From assembly GCA_046293075.1 (NCBI GenBank), contig JBKBPL010000014.1, positions 1 through 64,000 on the forward strand: a stretch of 64,000 bases of DNA, in the 5' to 3' direction. Below are positions 63,126-64,000 of the stretch, piece after piece. Position 1 is the stretch's first letter. Each line of letters starts with the position of its first letter. The notes beneath the pieces are model-generated. The model worked only from the letters and a program-made list of their open reading frames with translations, made no database searches and was not told the DNA's origin. The DNA comes from Ga0077530 sp046293075 (lineage in GTDB: Bacteria; Pseudomonadota; Alphaproteobacteria; Rhizobiales; Hyphomicrobiaceae). A program made the translations under genes and the position numbers.

Positions 63126-63177
63126 CGCCTCTCCTTTGCGATATATCGCCCCCGGCCGGGCTGCATAGGGCTCGAAT

Positions 63178-63867
63178 TTACGTGGGCTTCGTCGTGTCGG
63201 CTTTGGGCCTTTCCTCCTCGACAAGCGTGCCACCGACGAGATAGCGCACCATCTCCGCAATATTCGTTGCACGATCACCGGCCCGCTCGATCGCCCGAGC
63301 CATCAGCAGCATCTGCGTGCCCGTAGAGGTATGCTCTGAATTCTCCATGATGTACGCGAGCAGCTTGCCAAAGCAGGTCGAGTACATCTCGTCGAGTTCC
63401 TTATCGCGCGCCCACACCTCCTGCGCCCGAAGATCGTCGCGGCTCGCATAGGCAGCCATCACATCTTCGACCATCGCCACCGCGAAACGGCCAAGCGCGA
63501 TGAGTGACCTCACCGGCTCTTCGCCATTCGTGCGCAGCACGAGATAGCGTTCGGCCAGATCCTCGGCGTAGTCGCAAATCCTCTCGAGCTCGCTGGCAAT
63601 TCTCTGGGCCGACAGCACCTCTCGCAAATCGACAGCAACCGGCTGCCGCAGCGCCAGCACGCGGATGGACAGGCGATCGATCTCGTGCTGCATCCGATCG
63701 GCATCGGGCTCGCGCTCGATGACGCGACGGGAAAGGGCGCGGTCCCCCTTCTCTATTGCGTCAAGCGCCGCCTTGAGTTGCTCGCCGGCAAGCGTGCCCA
63801 TTTTCTCCACCAGTTGCCTCAGCTGGTGGAGCTGCTCATCAAGAGACCTGACAATATGATTACTCAC
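63178..63867 (-). CDS. phoU: PhoU-family phosphate signalling protein
   Basis: A 229-residue all-helical protein of two PhoU repeats. The start S-N-H-I-V-R-S-L-D-E-Q-L-H-Q-L, E-R-E-P-D-A-D-R-M-Q-H-E-I-D and the second-repeat E-R-A-G-D-R-A-T-N-I-A-E fit the family; metal-binding E/D-x-x-x-D patterns are present. GTG at 63867 with GGCGGAGGCG upstream is preferred. No pst genes are near, and it heads a phoU-hsp20-lon unit, which suggests a role in this stress operon rather than classic Pst control. Confidence 0.9.
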   Translation of the reverse strand: MSNHIVRSLDEQLHQLRQLVEKMGTLAGEQLKAALDAIEKGDRALSRRVIEREPDADRMQHEIDRLSIRVLALRQPVAVDLREVLSAQRIASELERICDYAEDLAERYLVLRTNGEEPVRSLIALGRFAVAMVEDVMAAYASRDDLRAQEVWARDKELDEMYSTCFGKLLAYIMENSEHTSTGTQMLLMARAIERAGDRATNIAEMVRYLVGGTLVEEERPKADTTKPT

Positions 63868-63959
63868 GGCCGTTCGCCTCCGCCACGCAGTGGGCCCAGG
63901 CGGCATCCCTGCTGCCGCTGCTGATCACAGGAAGGCTAGCGAAGTGATCGGGAGCGGTG

Positions 63960-63973
63960 TTGACCCAGGTCAA
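63960..63973. promoter_or_regulatory. FNR/FixK-type box upstream of phoU-hsp20-lon
   Basis: TTGACCCAGGTCAA is a perfect inverted repeat TTGAC-N4-GTCAA. Its centre is about 99 bases before the phoU start. A divergent gene beyond the window may share it. Confidence 0.65.
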
Positions 63974-64000
63974 ATGACCACGGTGCCGGCGGCGATCGCC

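Noticed and set aside
1..64000. tRNA genes, rRNA, CRISPR arrays, prophage genes
   Set aside because: No T-arm GGTTCGAATCC-like motif in a cloverleaf setting, no regularly spaced repeats and no phage structural genes were seen.

Overview
The window looks like a draft chromosomal contig from a high-GC alphaproteobacterium, most likely of the order Hyphomicrobiales. The grounds are two phasin-type proteins with an intracellular polyhydroxyalkanoate (PHA) depolymerase, a UvrB C-terminal tail of the rhizobial type, FNR/FixK-type operator boxes and a GC-rich dispersed palindrome. Genus cannot be read from the sequence. No tRNA, rRNA, CRISPR array or prophage was seen. A run of ten N at 41311-41320, flanked by implausible poly-C/poly-G sequence, marks an assembly gap inside uvrB.

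Layout. 0-0.3 kb: the first codons of an IS1595-type transposase next to a truncated SnoaL-like gene. 0.6-8 kb: a small-molecule catabolism island with two SDR enzymes, a TcuA-like flavoprotein, a LeuC/LeuD dehydratase pair and an orphan TRAP substrate-binding protein. 8-21 kb: mixed housekeeping genes (M29 aminopeptidase, PilZ protein, DsbA-like and AhpD-like redox proteins, polysaccharide deacetylase, MlaC-like protein, phasin, periplasmic coiled-coil protein, GST, alpha/beta hydrolase, membrane hydrolase, TetR regulator). 21.8-26 kb: a minus-strand operon of a molybdopterin oxidoreductase, a DAO-type flavoenzyme and a PdxY-like kinase. 26-31 kb: outer-membrane barrel, a cysteine-poor Crp/Fnr regulator divergent from an OmpR-type response regulator, an ABC exporter and a second phasin. 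31-40 kb: cell-wall enzymes (PBP5-type carboxypeptidase with SPOR, MltB), a DHA2-type MFS exporter, a Clp-N-like coiled-coil protein and a SAF-domain dehydrogenase. 41-46 kb: uvrB, GST and PHA depolymerase.

46-64 kb is the most coherent part. Threonine dehydrogenase (SDR type) and 2-amino-3-ketobutyrate CoA ligase are divergent from a COG3199 NAD-kinase-like gene followed by gcvPA and gcvPB, giving a threonine to glycine to one-carbon route. Next come a fused ACP/fatty acyl-AMP ligase/acyltransferase divergent from a long-chain acyl-CoA synthetase, an acidic hypothetical, a YbhB protein, and an operon phoU-hsp20-lon. Five boxes of the form TTGA(T/C)-N4-(A/G)TCAA lie in the intergenic regions of this segment and none was found in the other intergenic regions read. 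The Crp/Fnr protein encoded at 26.9 kb carries the E-x-x-S-R recognition residues expected to read such boxes. The best system-level hypothesis is therefore a low-oxygen or redox-stress regulon joining amino-acid/one-carbon metabolism, lipid remodelling and protein quality control.
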